From: Sarcomyxa edulis
Lineage: Eukaryota > Basidiomycota > Agaricomycetes > Agaricales > Mycenaceae
NCBI GenBank assembly: GCA_009761415.1
Contig: QUOL01000009.1
Location: forward strand, 1-64,000
DNA length: 64,000 nucleotides
Direction: 5' to 3'
A program made the translations under genes and the position numbers. The notes below the pieces were generated by a model that saw only the letters and a list, made by a program, of their open reading frames with translations, did not search any database and had not been told where the DNA came from. Shown here in pieces: positions 11,462 through 23,347 of the stretch. Numbering within the stretch: position 1 is the first letter of the stretch; every line of letters begins with the position of its first letter.

Positions 11462-12135
11462 CGTCTTGAAATTGATGTCAGCTATGTTGTGTGAATGAAC
11501 TCCTTTTCCTACACTGGTGCTGGCGACGGTGTTTTTGTGAACGTCTTTGTAGCAATGCATAGGATAATGAACCGGCATTACATGTTGGCCCTGAGGGTAT
11601 GTAAAGCAAAATAGAGCCCTGTAAAACCAAGATGTTGTCGCACAAAGTTTATATGTCTGGAAATGTAGCAGATATAAAAATTGCTAGAACAGTTCTCTGA
11701 GCATCACTTTACTGACGCATAACAGATTGTGCAGGTGTATGAGAGTAGATTTGTATGACTATATATGACGGTAAACATGTATGCAGACTGAGACTCAAAC
11801 AGTCAGGTGGTTGAACCAAGTCTATATGTGTGAGACTGAGCAGATATATGAAGCCAAGATAGATGGAGTAGAGATTGGTTTCTACAAGAGTGATACAGTG
11901 TAGGTGCAGTTTTGAGTCTATATGTGTGAGAGTTGGCAGATATAGAATGTACATATTTTGAGACAGAACACATCTGATGGAATAGGGAAACTCAATTCCC
12001 CTTTTCCAAGAACTCACTCGTGTGTTGGAATAGGGGGCTAAATAAAGCCCTATTCCACAGATTTTTTGCCAAATTAGGCCCAATTAGGCCAAAAAAGATG
12101 GAATAGGGTACCCTATTCCAGGATCAGAAGGATAG
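11462..12135 (+). repeat. Type B subtelomeric element, copy 2
   Basis: Direct repeat of 10776-11396 with a few small indels (for example an extra stretch after ACACTGGTG). Palindrome at 12100-12119, terminus GGATAG at 12135. Compared with type A only the two central bases of the palindrome and a few tail positions differ. Confidence 0.85.
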
Positions 12136-13866
12136 GTCGTTCGTCCATACCCAGGCCGGCTACTTGACCTCATCTCCGAGTTCTACGATTCTTCGACTCT
12201 ATTCTCGAAAGATACTGTCGACCCCAGACCGTCCCTCTTCAAGAAGGTATTCTCGAAGGCGACATGGACGTGGCTGCAAAATTTTTACTTTCTCTCAAGC
12301 AGTTCTGTTCCCTCATCGGCTAGTCATCATAGGTAATATTTCATCTTCATCTTTGACTCGAGAGCGAGGGCTGCTTATTTACCGACATCGAGGGACGTCC
12401 GCTTCAATAACAGCACATCTATTCGCATCACAAATACAAGCCTACAACCACACCTTCGCGTACGAGTGCAGGATTGAGCGGGAGACATTGACCTATGCAA
12501 AGTAAGTACGTTCGTTTTTTCCTTCCCTTCGATATCGTTCTGCTCAGTATGATGAGCAGCGTCAAGATGGTTAGTTGACAGGATACTCACGGGCCTATTG
12601 AGGCCTTTCGATCAACCAACCGATAAAATGACCGTGACATGTACCAATCATACCGTCGTCATCACTAGCACAATGAAATGGTCATGGGGCTCTGCGGCGT
12701 TTTTAGTTTTCTACTCGTCCCATGTGTGCGTGATCGAATTCGAATTTCGTGGAGTCATGACTAAGTTTAGTGAACGGCTGACCTTCTCTGTTGATTTGGA
12801 GTAGTGCTCACTACGAAATGGGGATAATCTGGGAGATGGCGTCGTGATATTATAATTGTCTGGTGCCTGCTTTGAAAGTGGCAGGTCGCAATTCGCTTCG
12901 TATGTATACTCACTATCAATATCACCGGTCGTTCTGAGCACTGAAATGAATCCAACGTCCTCGCCCGGGAGACTTGTATCCTAGTATTGAGCTGTCTGTT
13001 GAATCGACCGGGATTTTGATCCGGGACGTGGATCTCCTGCCTTACCGTGTCGTCGTAGACTCGGAATGATGGACTTCTCTGCACGATCGACGAGGTACGC
13101 TTCTTCCGCCCATGTCTCGTTTAAAATCGACCTGAATGTTGGTCTCGGATGTATTCCTTCCAACCGCTATCCATCATATATACATTACAACAGTCACCGA
13201 TACTCGCTCGCCGGCCTTTACCGGTTCCGCATATTCTCTCTCCGGCACGGGTATTCCTCGCGATAACAGTAACGATAGCCAGTCTTGGTGTAAGACACAC
13301 TCTGGAGTCTCAAGCCAGGGATGAAGCTTGGCTCTCTCTCCTATGTATAGTACGGCATAACGATCCATGTTCCGTCCGCATGACAGGCTGTATAAAAACA
13401 CACTTACGGTGCCGGATTGATATTCAGACGCACGAAGCTCGAAGTTGTACATGATTCTTCCGCTATCCATCACCTTTCTGACGGGATTAACCGTGCCATC
13501 TTCTATAACTCGATGCTAACTCATTTCAACAGTCTTCTCGCTCAAGTACGTCGCGTCTGTATTCATCGCTCTTCAAGCCTACATACCCGCATCCAATGTC
13601 TCCGCCACTTGTATAGTATGTTTCAATGGCTTTGATGCCCCTCAAAGTTCCGCACCCAGTTCATACATTCCTTGCATATCGCAGTCCACAATTAAACAAC
13701 GGAATCTCCAGGCCCGGCGGCCCGCAGCTTCCCCAGGTACCCCACTGTCTGACCCCGGACTTTTGATCGAAGATTTTGATCTCAGGACCCTTAAGTTCGC
13801 ATTTAAAACGGATCCCAACATGTGCATGTTTTACTTTGCTCACACCCCCCCACTTCCTCCTTCACG
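12136..13866. other. No recognisable gene (subtelomere to single-copy transition)
   Basis: Several open frames of 60-110 codons overlap on both strands. The frame starting at 12137 (through FYDSSTLFSKDTVDPRPSLF) looks mildly protein-like and begins exactly at the end of a type B element, so it could be a truncated gene remnant. I recognise no family in this stretch. Confidence 0.5.
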
Positions 13867-16278
13867 ATGGCCAGCGTTAACCCAGGGGAAGGATTGTTCA
13901 GAAACATTCGAGTCTACTGTGAGTTTCTTCCTTTTTCTATCGTCTTTTGGATTGCATCTAACGGGGATTTGCAGGGCTCGCTTTCATTGCGTACTGGGGT
14001 ATCATCTTGTTCGGTTATGATACGTGCGTCGCTATCGTATATCGATTCACTCACTAGCTAACTTTCCGTGCATTCCAGCGGTATCGCTGGAGGGGTCGTC
14101 TCCCAGTACGTCCATACCACCCAGTTCATGCCATCCATCTTTCTAACCATTCTTTCAGAACGTACTTTGCACAACACTTTGGCTTCCTAAATGCTGACGG
14201 GACGACGAACACTTCACGAACGAACGAGATCTCTTCCAACGTCGTATCCGTTCTCCAGGCTGGAGCTTTCTTCGGTGCTCTAGGGAGTGCGCCCATGTCA
14301 GGTCAGTTGACCATCGAACCCACGCGTCGTTCGAACGCTTAACTTCGACTTCTTCAGCCAAGCTCGGCAGAAGATGGACCCTCGTTATCTTTACAGCCGT
14401 CTTCGCGATAGGAGCAGTAAGCCCGTCTTGTCGCTTTCTCACCGCCTCGTTCTGACGAGCGCTCTAGATTTTGACAACAGCCGCCGACTCTCCCTCCAAT
14501 GCTCTCGCTCTCATCTATTCTGGGAGAGTCATTTCTGGCCTAGGCATTGGCGGCATTTCTGCAGTAGCACCTGCATATGTTTCCGAGTGTTCCCCAAAGG
14601 AAGTGAGAGGTCGTATTACAGGATTGTTTCAAATAATGGTCAGTCTACCTTCACGGTCTTCCATTCACAGCGTACTCAATCGTAGCACATGGTTCTGTCA
14701 GGTCGCCATCGGAGTAATGCTATCATACTTCATCAATTGTATGTATCTCCGCCTTGACACGTGATTCATTTGTTTACCGGTCTTGTCATTGCAGTCGGTA
14801 TCAGTCAACACAACCCCGTCGGAGCGAAAGTATGGCGTATCCCATTCGGATTCCAGCTCGTTCCAGCAGGGATCATGCTTATAGGATTGTTCACCGTGAA
14901 AGTCAGTCGCCCCTCAAGATAATATGTAACCACGAGCTAAATTATCTCCAAACTATCTCCTAGGAATCCCCGAGGTGGCTTGCATCCGTTGATCGCGTCG
15001 ACGAAGCTTTGGTCAACCTCGCGTACCTGCGTCGCCAGCCTGAAGATTCCCCAGCTGTACTTCACGAGTTGGCAGAGATCGAAGCTGCTATCAACGAGGA
15101 GCGGCAGGCTCGGAAAGGTCTTGGATTTAAGGAAGCGTTCCTTGGAAAAGGGAATTTCATCAGGTGCGTTCCCCGCGTTCGTTTCCCCTCACGGAAGTAG
15201 ATTTGTTAATTTCAAATCCATTCGAATATAGGTTCGTCATCGCGTTCGTGATATTCTTGTTGCAGCAATGGAGTGGGCAGAATTCTGTCGGGTACTATGC
15301 TCCTCAAATATTCAAATCGGTGAGTGTATCTTGTTCTGTCCGCAACTACTAGAACTTACAAAATCCCTTCTCTTCGACAGATCGGATACACTGGCGCGAA
15401 GAACTCACTCCTTGCCTCGGGAATCTACGGTGTCGTGAAGACAGTAGCGACCGCGATATTCGTTTTCTTCTTTGTCGAGTCCTTAGGCCGAAAACTTTCC
15501 TTGTTCATCTCTGCCATGGGAATGGGTACATTGTTCTTCATCATTGGCGCCATTCTCAAGACACACCCGCCTCCCGTACCACTACCTGGAGAGACCATCA
15601 ATCCTCCACCCGCTAGTAAGGCTATGGCTGCTATGCTCTACATTTACGTCTGTTTCTACTCAATGGGATGGGGCCCACTACCGTATGCATATCTTCAATC
15701 AAATTCTCGTCTCTATGACTAACAATGGTCGTAGATGGGTGTACGTCGCTGATATCTTCCCGACGCGTACGCGGCATTATGGTATCGCGCTCGCTAGTGC
15801 ATCTCAGTGGCTTTGGAGTGCGTTGTCTGGTACTTTTATTACCCATACCCTCACTGATGTTCCTTCTCGCTACAGACTTTGTCGTTTCAAAGGTCACGCT
15901 TCAGATCGAGACGGCTCTGCAATATAAAATTTTCTTCATGTTCGGGACCATTAACATAGCTGGAATGGGTCTTTTTGCTCTGTACGTCTTTTTCTCCTGC
16001 TATCGTTCTCCTCGAGTGGCTCATCACTCGCCTTCGTAGACTGATTCCAGAAACCAAAGGCCGCAGTCTTGAAGAAATGGATGTCATATTCGGCTCAGTC
16101 ACCCGGGAAAAACGAGATGCCAATATCAGACAGGAGCAAAATGGTATGCAACCAAAATCTTTCTTCGATGGACAAAATCGTTGACTTATCTTATCCCTCA
16201 GTCTTGGATCACGACAACGGTAAAAAAGAGAGCATTACCTCTGTCCGCTCTCAGTCTATCGCCGATGCGAAGGTTTAG
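13867..16278 (+). CDS. MFS sugar transporter, 15 exons, 534 aa
   Basis: Major facilitator sugar/quinate-type proton symporter of the plasma membrane; the substrate cannot be told from sequence. Exons: 13867-13918, 13975-14023, 14079-14105, 14159-14301, 14358-14416, 14468-14638, 14702-14738, 14795-14901, 14964-15163, 15232-15319, 15381-15682, 15735-15817, 15876-15981, 16040-16143 and 16202-16278. They sum to 1,605 nt with no stop. Family marks include FGYDTGIAGGVV after TM1, KLGRRW between TM2 and TM3, PKEVRGR after TM4, ESPRWL before the central loop, QQWSGQNSVGYYAPQIF in TM7 and PETKGRSLEEMD after TM12. Length and motif order fit an intact family member. The ATG at 13867 is the one that splices into the TM1 frame. 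It is the first intact gene inward from the telomere. Confidence 0.92.
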
Positions 16279-16778
16279 GTGGGCGGCATTACGATGACGA
16301 TATATACGGATGTTCCTAACGAATGTCACGATGGATGCTTGATTTTTTAATGGAGGAGGTTTAGTGTAACTTAATCCGTGTACTTCTACTTCTACTTTTT
16401 CGTCTGAGTATCCGAGCTTCCCGTGATAATATGATATATGCTCTGACATGCACGAGAGGCAGGCAGGCGGAATGGAATTATTAAGCAACGAGTCTCAGAC
16501 GTTCAATACTGAGTGTAAATTCGGAGAAGGTAGACCAAAACGATGCATTAAAACATAAACCGGTGGCGGCCGTCTGCTGGGAGATCAACAAACGCTTGCC
16601 TACAAGTGTAATTCGGTTTGAACAAATGGAGAAGATAATTACACACGCATTGCATGTAAGGCACAACAAAGGACACGAAATCGTGTGATAGGTACATCGA
16701 GCCACTCCGACGTGCCTTCACTAACGATGGTATGGCTCCAGCTCGATTTTGCCGGAAGGGAGAGTAGAGAGTAGAGGA
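16279..16778. other. Intergenic region between convergent genes
   Basis: Lies between the 3' ends of the transporter (plus) and the phosphotransferase remnant (minus). Short frames only; no gene or clear terminator seen. Confidence 0.6.
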
Positions 16779-17684
16779 TCAGATCGACTCATCTCCATCA
16801 GGTTGTTCCCGGTCCGCGAATGGAGAAACCTCAAGAACCCACTCAATCGCTTTCAACGAGTGGTATTCATCCTCGTACGCGTCCATGATGCACAATACTG
16901 CATCGATCCACCCTGATAGTACTGGAAGCTGCCCGGTATATATAGCAGCAGATTTTGCGGCTGCATACTCGAAGTAAGCAGGGTACCAACCAGCCCAGGC
17001 CCAGTCTATCATCCAGAGGGCTCCCTCCTTGTCCAGAATGAGATTTCTGGGCGCGATGTCCTGGTGAGTGAAAACAACAGGATGGTCAGTAGTAAACCTT
17101 CCAAGGGTGGGGACATTAGATGTGTCCAATTTACGGTTGAGCCAATTGACAAGCTGAGAGTGAGTTTGAAAAGGCCCGGCGCCGTAGAATGTAAACCACC
17201 GTCCATGGCAGATGTTTCCATCGAGGGGACCGGGGGCTGTCCGCGGATAATGTAAGTTTCGCATCTCGTGGAGATATGCAGCGAGTTGTGACATGACCAA
17301 TTTACGAGACGCAGAATCAAGGCTATCTCAGGTGTGTTGTAAATCGAGGCCATCAACGTAGTGCATGACGATATAGATCCTATGATCTCGTTCAAAGACT
17401 AGGTGTACCTCGGGAACTCGCAACACCGTACAATGATCCTTGACGAAGATCATGGTTTGGGCTTCATTTAAATTGGTGTCCCCGCCATACTTGACCACCA
17501 AGTCGTCGGTAATCTTCACGACCCTCGTAGAGCCGACCTCGTGGATGCAAATACCAGTATCAACGAGAGTCACCACATCAGTTGCGGCGATGATGGGTGT
17601 CTTGTCGATAGGTAGTAGAATAGTGATGGGGAAAGTCCGTGGAACAGATAGGAGTGCAGTCCGTTCTTGTCGTTGAACAGTCAA
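16779..17684 (-). pseudogene. APH-fold phosphotransferase with an in-frame TGA
   Basis: Belongs to the aminoglycoside-phosphotransferase-like (APH/choline kinase fold) proteins common in mushroom genomes; natural substrates are unknown. Visible marks: VVKYGG (ATP-binding Lys region), IYIVMHYVDGLDL (hinge), HQDIAPRNLILD (catalytic loop with Asp and Asn) and MIDWAWAG (metal-binding Asp). The frame is open from about 17700 to 16779 except for one TGA at 17328-17330. It follows DLQHT, where relatives have Trp (TLEKAW-type motif), so a TGG to TGA change explains it. The same frame continues directly as DSLDSASRKLV. No ATG is evident at the 5' side, which abuts the NRPS-like remnant. An intron hiding the TGA is not excluded but no good splice pair is seen. 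Confidence 0.7.
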
Positions 17685-17689
17685 ATGGG

Positions 17690-19677
17690 AAAGGCTGTAG
17701 ATAAAGGATGAGGTTTGCGATAGGTAGGCGTGCGATAATATCTTACCTCGAATACAATGGATCTGGAGAGTACTTGAGGGGTGTAAGCATCACAGAAGTA
17801 AGAGGTATCACTCGGACGCACCAGACTTGGAAAGATTCCTCGTAGGGCCAGATCGTGCTGAAAGCCCTCAAAGGCCTGCTTGTCACCTTTGCTTGCAACG
17901 ACGACGACCTCCATTCTCGATACTAATGCGGTGATATCATTTTTGTTCGCGGACTCAAGTCCAGAGAACACGTCGTAGATCACAGATATATGAGTATGGG
18001 GCGCCATGAGATACGTGAAGATGTCGAGAGGGAAAGTGAATATTCCTAGATTTCGGCCATCGCTCGGGTATGAATAAATAGTTGAACCATGCTATTGGAA
18101 CGAAGGAAGAGGCAATAGTCAGTGTCTATCGATGTTTCCATAGAGGAATATGCATACGGTAAAGGCATTCCATATACTGAGCTGAAGAACTTCGGGGTCC
18201 GTGATATTGACAAGGATTGTGCGACTGCCCTCCTTGCTATCTAATCTTGAGAATTCCTGTCGAACCAAATCTGAGACGATGCAATGCATCATTGGGATAT
18301 ATCGGCAGCTTCCGCTGGCGTCTCCCGACGCTACATAATACGCTGGGTCGTCGGAAGCGGAGGTTAGTGGGACGGGAGAGGGAAGCTCAGCGGGCCATTG
18401 TGTATGCAATGCTTTATGCATTAGTACCTTTGGATCGATGCATCTGGCGACGTGTAAAAGCTCGGATGCATTATCCGCAAGGACGATACCGCAGGTTGGA
18501 ATGATCGAGTCCGCTAAGGCCATTTCGCGTAGGACTGAGTCGGCATCCATCACTGCATATGCCCCACCTGCAAATAGGACAGATAGCATGGAGACCGCTA
18601 GAGCAGCACTATCGGTGACGCAAATCGGGACGATGCTATTTGGAGTTAACCAGCCTCTATAAGACTAGACGCCAAGCGAAGTGCGACGGAGTAGACCTCT
18701 AGATATGTGAGACTGAGGTAGGGTGCGTCTGGGTCGTTCATCCACGAAAGCGCCGCAAGAATCGGAGAGAATTTGACGCGATCGGTGAAGAATTCGTAAA
18801 GCAAAGTGGTTTTGGAGGGAGTTCCACCATATCGTTGCCAGTTGATTCCGAGTTGGTTGGGGGTGCTGCACGTATGGAGTAGAATGCGTTCGGGAAGCGT
18901 CGTGAGGGTTATGGATAGTATCTTTTCATCGGAAGACCCATTTCTGAGTGAACGCAGAGCATTCTCAAGATGGAGCAGGAACCATCCCGCCTCGTCTGTT
19001 CGAACTCCCCGCGAGTCGAAAACAATATTCAATGAGATGTACTCGTTATTTCGGGACAAGGTAACGAGAAGCGACGCTCCCAAAGAGCTTGATAGTTCAA
19101 CGAGTTTATCATGAGGGTAGTCAAAATCTATGAGAAGGACGACGGGGTCAGGTGGGCATGGCACGCAGCCTGATTGAATCGAGGTTTGCAGCTGGCCGAT
19201 GGTCATGTCGTCGGAAAACTCTGCTGTAAGTCGGGTTCGTTGAGCGGATTGAACAATATCGAAGGTCACTGCAGGGTCCTCGTCGCGATGCATTCGGAGA
19301 ACGAGAGCTACAGCACTTGGCACATTATCGAAATTGAACGCATCAACTGGAAAGCTAGTCGGAATGGATTGGATATCCCAACGATCGGACGACGGAGGAG
19401 GGCAAGACCAACCCGGTAGAGAAAACGGAAAAGTGATAATCCCAGAGGACATCTTCATGTTACACTTGCGCGTGAAACCTCCAAGTGGGTCCTGGGCAAG
19501 TCCTGAGAGGAAGTGGCCTTCAAGTTGTTGTTGGGCACGTGATACTATCCAAAAATGTTTCCTTTCCCAGTCCCACACTCGCTGTGTACCGTCATCGCGA
19601 CTTTCCTTCGCTTTCACTGTCGTTTTTGCTTCTTGGTCTGTGTACGGCGAGTCCCAGCTCTGGTTTGACCGCGTCAA
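17690..19677 (-). pseudogene. NRPS-like C-A domain remnant
   Basis: Reads as the C-terminal part of a condensation domain (19400-18950), then the inter-domain stretch (LYEFFTDRVKFSPILAAL) and the start of an adenylation domain (SLTYLEVYSVALRLASSL, FAGGAYAVMDADSV). A reading-frame shift at about 18646-18655 separates ASSLIEAG from LTPNSIVPICV, which are contiguous in relatives. The A3 core is degenerate (YVASGDASG instead of a TSG.TG motif). A further piece at 18007-17745 follows a likely intron, and no later A motifs, T domain or terminal domain follow. Near the N-terminus, VWDWERKHFW resembles the post-acyltransferase linker of polyketide synthases, so an internally deleted PKS-NRPS is possible. 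Taken together this is a decayed fragment. Confidence 0.6.
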
Positions 19678-20069
19678 CGATTCAAATGTTCGGAAGATCA
19701 GTGCTAGCTCATGTTACATCTTGTTTTGGGAAGGGACATGGAGGGTTGAACGGCGAGCTCAGCGCTCAGCTGGCATCAGCGATTCTGAAGTCGTTGCCGG
19801 TTCACAAAGTTCCCCGTATTTCTTGCAACAATCCTGACCACCCACCTTTCTCGTCGTCTCGGTAACGAAGTCATAGACGATATCTGCAGATTTGCGGTCT
19901 GTTCGACTCCTACGATGGAAAGCACGAGATCGACCCGCGTACTGCAATCAAATGTCCATCTAAGATTCGCTTTCTACGATGATCGATGCGCGTATCGTTA
20001 CAATATGGGTATCAAAAAACTTTAGATAGGGTATTCTTCGTCTTTGGCACCCTTCGCCCTCTGAGACTC
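19678..20069. other. No supported gene
   Basis: Plus-strand frames of 126-167 codons here (19334-19865) are mostly antisense to the NRPS-like remnant and have no domain. Nothing else is recognised before the 80-aa gene. Confidence 0.55.
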
Positions 20070-20426
20070 TCATGACTTGTCTTTTATAGGGAACGCCTTC
20101 CCCGTTGCCTTCTGATACGCGGTCCTGATTCCATCGGACATCTTCTCATCTTTGGCCTGCGTGGATGCCGACTCGTTTTGTTGCGAGCCTTGGTGGAAGA
20201 CATGCTGCTCGACGTAGTCCACGGCTATTCAATCTGTTAGTCTCCAAATGCTAAAAATCAGATGATAGACATGTAATACCCTTGTCGAGACCGTCTACCA
20301 TCGTATATAGGGTGAGTCTCCGTTAATCAATCTGAGATAGATAACCTGCTAACCTTTCTGCCGTCCGCCTTGGTTCTGGTTGTTATTAGACTTCCCGCCG
20401 CTGACTGCCTTCTTTACGAAATCCAT
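20070..20426 (-). CDS. Small hydrophilic protein, 80 aa, with a 15-nt exon
   Basis: Three exons on the minus strand: 20426-20354, 20294-20280 (15 nt) and 20224-20070, total 243 nt. The product starts MDFVKKAVSGGKSNNN, is Gln/Gly/Asn-rich, and ends with DEKMSDGIRTAYQKATGK. This layout, an MDFVKKA start and a D-E-K-x-S-D-x-x-R-x-A-x-x-K-A-T-G-K end, resembles short conserved fungal proteins of unknown function that I recall only by pattern. The micro-exon encodes DGLDK and is needed to keep frame between QK and AVDYVEQ. The protein has no signal peptide or membrane segment. It is divergently placed relative to the MYND gene, about 560 bases away. Confidence 0.72.
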
Positions 20427-20986
20427 TTTTATGCGTGTTTTATGTGGTGGAGGTGGGCTGAAGAAATTGAGAAATGATCTTTTGAGCTCGTTTGATTTTA
20501 TAGATTTCCATGACCGCGCATCGTCATGTAAACTCGTCATAGTGGGGTTGAAGGCCTGGGCAAATCTCTTGGCGTCCCAATTGCAGTGCAGGCGCCTGTG
20601 TTTGTGCCCTGCCGTTTGGTACAGTTATAACGCTGTGTTTACGGGACATTCAGAACTGCAGAGGTTCCGAACGGCGAGGTTCAGTGATATTTAGCCCAGC
20701 GTTCCTGTCGCGACATTCGAAAACGCGTTCCGAACACCATTTTGGACCGTTTTTCCTGCCCTTTGAGGATATCTGGAACACATCAGGCTCTTCATTAAAA
20801 GTGCAGGTCCATCAAACAACTGCGCAGATACGACTGTACAAACGATTGGCAGCTCCCAATTACTGGATTCTCTAATTACAAATGTAAGTATGTTTGTACC
20901 GAATGTCCATGAGCCTCCTTCCATAACTTTGACCAAACTCCAAGCTGTGAAATGAGTCGCTTCTATCCGACTTGGAATTCTCTTTC
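20427..20986. promoter_or_regulatory. Shared upstream region of two divergent genes
   Basis: About 560 bases between the starts of the 80-aa gene (minus) and the MYND gene (plus). No clear TATA box or repeat module was found; short frames only. Confidence 0.4.
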
Positions 20987-22914
20987 ATGTCGGTCGATCA
21001 AAGAATCAAGGTAACACCATCCGAATTCGTTTCAAAGTGTGCTTAGCAATGTTTCAAAAGGGACTATGCGATTCCGCTGCTAAGGGCTCTTCGGATGCCC
21101 TCGTCGACTTACTAGATGCTGTCAAGTTATGCGAAGAAGAATCTCAGCTTGATCGTCCTCTACAACTCTGGAAATCGAATTTGCATCCGAAACACTTCCC
21201 ACCGGACAACGCACCACTCACCTGGGTCAATATCAGCATTCGACTTTCCAATGCTGCATGTTCCATTGACGGATTGAGCTCTACTAAAATGTATTTCTCG
21301 AAGTGGCCGTCTGTGGAGGATAGCATCATAGATGCCTGGCCAGGCATCATCAGGTGGTTGACCTATTTCCATCGACATAGCACCCAATTACCCAAACCGT
21401 TTGTCGAGACCTTACGCATCCTCACCGTCAACGTTCTCGTTTCGTTCGCCACCACTGAACGGCTTTCCCTTATCCTGAGATCCTCTGACGACATTTTCTC
21501 AATCCTCTTGCCGTTGTGGCCCGCAGAGGCTAGAAACAAAAAACCCCGGGTCATTTCGGTTCACATGAACACCGCTGCGTACGCTCTTTCCTTGCACTTT
21601 GAGAAGTTACATGTCTCGGAAACCCACAAAATCGTGAAAGCGCATGGTGGAAACGAATCGTCTGCCGCGCGTACTGCATTGCAGCATTTGCAGTACGACA
21701 TGGCCCAGTCGCCCTTGAGTTCGGATCATCTCCAGAGCGATATAGCTCTACTCGGTATGTTCTCAGCGCACGTCCCTTTGAGAGACGCTCTCCTACTTCA
21801 AGGATCACTCGTCGTCATATGTAACCTTTTGCACCAGGTCTCATTGTCGGACGTATCCCTTCCCGAGATTCGTCGTGTTCACATGGTCGCTACATGTTTT
21901 CAATACCTTCGGACATATCTGGAGTCGAACCACGGAATACCGAATGTAATCAAGTCCCTTGAAGCCGATATGCTCGTATCGCTACTCAGGTCTCACACAC
22001 TTCTCTTGCAGTTCCCCTACGGCGAGCTTCCATTATCCATCACTATCCTCACGACCATACTCCCTAGATACCTCGTATATCGACGTGTCGTCATCCTCGT
22101 CAACAGGTCCATTCAGACCATAGCCGCATCTGGGGTAGAGGTTTCGATGCAGCCGTATGGGTTACTCTGGGACGCTTGGATTGCACTCAAAGAGTTGACT
22201 GCACGCCGTCTAAACGATATTAAGGCCGACAAAGAATCACTCGCGAGTAGTTGTGGGAATACCGAGGTACTATTGCTACTTATTGGTAGAACACGTCCAC
22301 TCACTGATCTGATTTGCACAGTGCACCTTCCCCCGAGCCACCACAAGCAAAGATCTGAAAAAATGCGCAAGTTGTCAACGAGTCTTTTACTGCTCTAGAT
22401 ATTGCCAGCGGACTGCATGGCCTGCGCACAAGGAAACGTGCCAGATGCAAGAAAGGAGCCACGGACGTGGTGCGTCTTTCAGTTGTTGACTTCCTATTCT
22501 TCGTGATTAGCTTATTTGATACATACAGATGAATCTCCTCACGCTCGAGCGGAATTCTGGTTTGTCCGCGCCATCGCCGTCAATGACATTCTCGACGGGA
22601 TAGACGAAATCGTGGGCACCATACGTCGGGAGTCCATGTCCACTGTCGTTGTCAAACTGGATTACTCGCAAGTCCCTTCCAAAATGACACTACTTTCATT
22701 AGCATCACAAGACTGCGTTCCATGGGAGTTCGACAGACCCGTTGATCAATTTCCGGCGGAACTTGAAGATGTCCAAAAGACTATGAAGAACTTGATAGTA
22801 GTCTGCATGAGAGTTGCTGATGGAGAATATACGAAGGCTTGGCATTGTTTCCTTGACCTAGACCTGTATAGTCCATATATACACGATGCACTTCTAGGCC
22901 GCCTGGAAGCGTAG
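20987..22914 (+). CDS. MYND-type zinc-finger protein, 587 aa
   Basis: Exons 20987-21010, 21061-22266, 22322-22469 and 22529-22914 sum to 1,764 nt. The 24-nt first exon encodes MSVDQRIK. It is supported by the paralogous remnant at 31921, where the same exon and intron align. Residues about 20-405 are an uncharacterised helical region typical of mushroom MYND proteins. The finger (about 406-450) reads CGNTEC ... KKCASCQRVFYCSRYCQRTAW...H...C, with the CxxC, YCxxxCQ, H and C ligands in place. MYND fingers usually bind short proline-rich peptides; the partner here is unknown. The finger lies in another frame from the long exon and appears only after removing the 55-nt intron at 22267-22321. An ATG at 21049 would give a long open frame without exon 1, but would ignore the conserved splice. 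Confidence 0.88.
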
Positions 22915-23064
22915 CTAGGTTGTCTCGAAACTCCCTTGAATCCCTCTCATTGTTCCGAGGCCCAGTGAGTGTTTCACGATCGAGAATGGGAGATGGAAAA
23001 TGTGTTGATTTTCTCTGAATGTAGACGTATCTACACAGTAGAGACGTCTACGCCCCAATTATAG

Positions 23065-23347
23065 ATATGCTGTTGGAGATGTCCTTGTGTTGGAGGCAGC
23101 CTTTCTACGGAGGCATCTCAAAGAGGTTAGGAACTTGCCACATGATAGTCCAGAGAGGATGGCTAAATTTCTCCCAACTCCAGAGGTATTTTCTGGCGAG
23201 GAGATATTCACGCTCTTCAAAAACATCAAATACACTGTCGACGAAGCACCGCGATTACATTATCTGTACAAGATCATGCCGGCGGATAGCTGGACCAAGT
23301 GGTCGGTTACCTCAAACTCTACTAGTAAGTATACTAGTGGTGACTAA
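23065..23347 (+). pseudogene. Orphan C-terminal fragment of a FunK1-type kinase
   Basis: Encodes EVFSGEEIFTLFKNIKYTVD and then a LHYLYKIMPA segment, matching the last 60 or so residues of the FunK1 proteins at 33012, 36426 and 39638. No kinase core lies upstream: the preceding gene is the MYND protein on the same strand, 150 bases away. It is a 3' remnant left by rearrangement of the MYND-kinase neighbourhood seen again at 32-36 kb. Confidence 0.7.

Noticed and set aside
13136..13324. Frame containing SPAFTGSAYSLSGTG that faintly recalls the SEP region of UBX proteins
   Set aside because: Too short and isolated; no UBX or further SEP motif nearby and no consistent splicing.
1..13866. Subtelomeric RecQ-type helicase gene, often found next to fungal telomeres
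   Set aside because: No helicase motifs were found in any frame of this interval.
19334..19865. Plus-strand open frames of 126-167 codons
   Set aside because: Mostly antisense to the NRPS-like remnant and without any domain.
21037..22398. Single-exon 453-codon frame as the complete MYND gene
   Set aside because: It opens with GTG, reads through a conserved first intron and ends before the zinc finger, which lies in another frame after the intron at 22267-22321.
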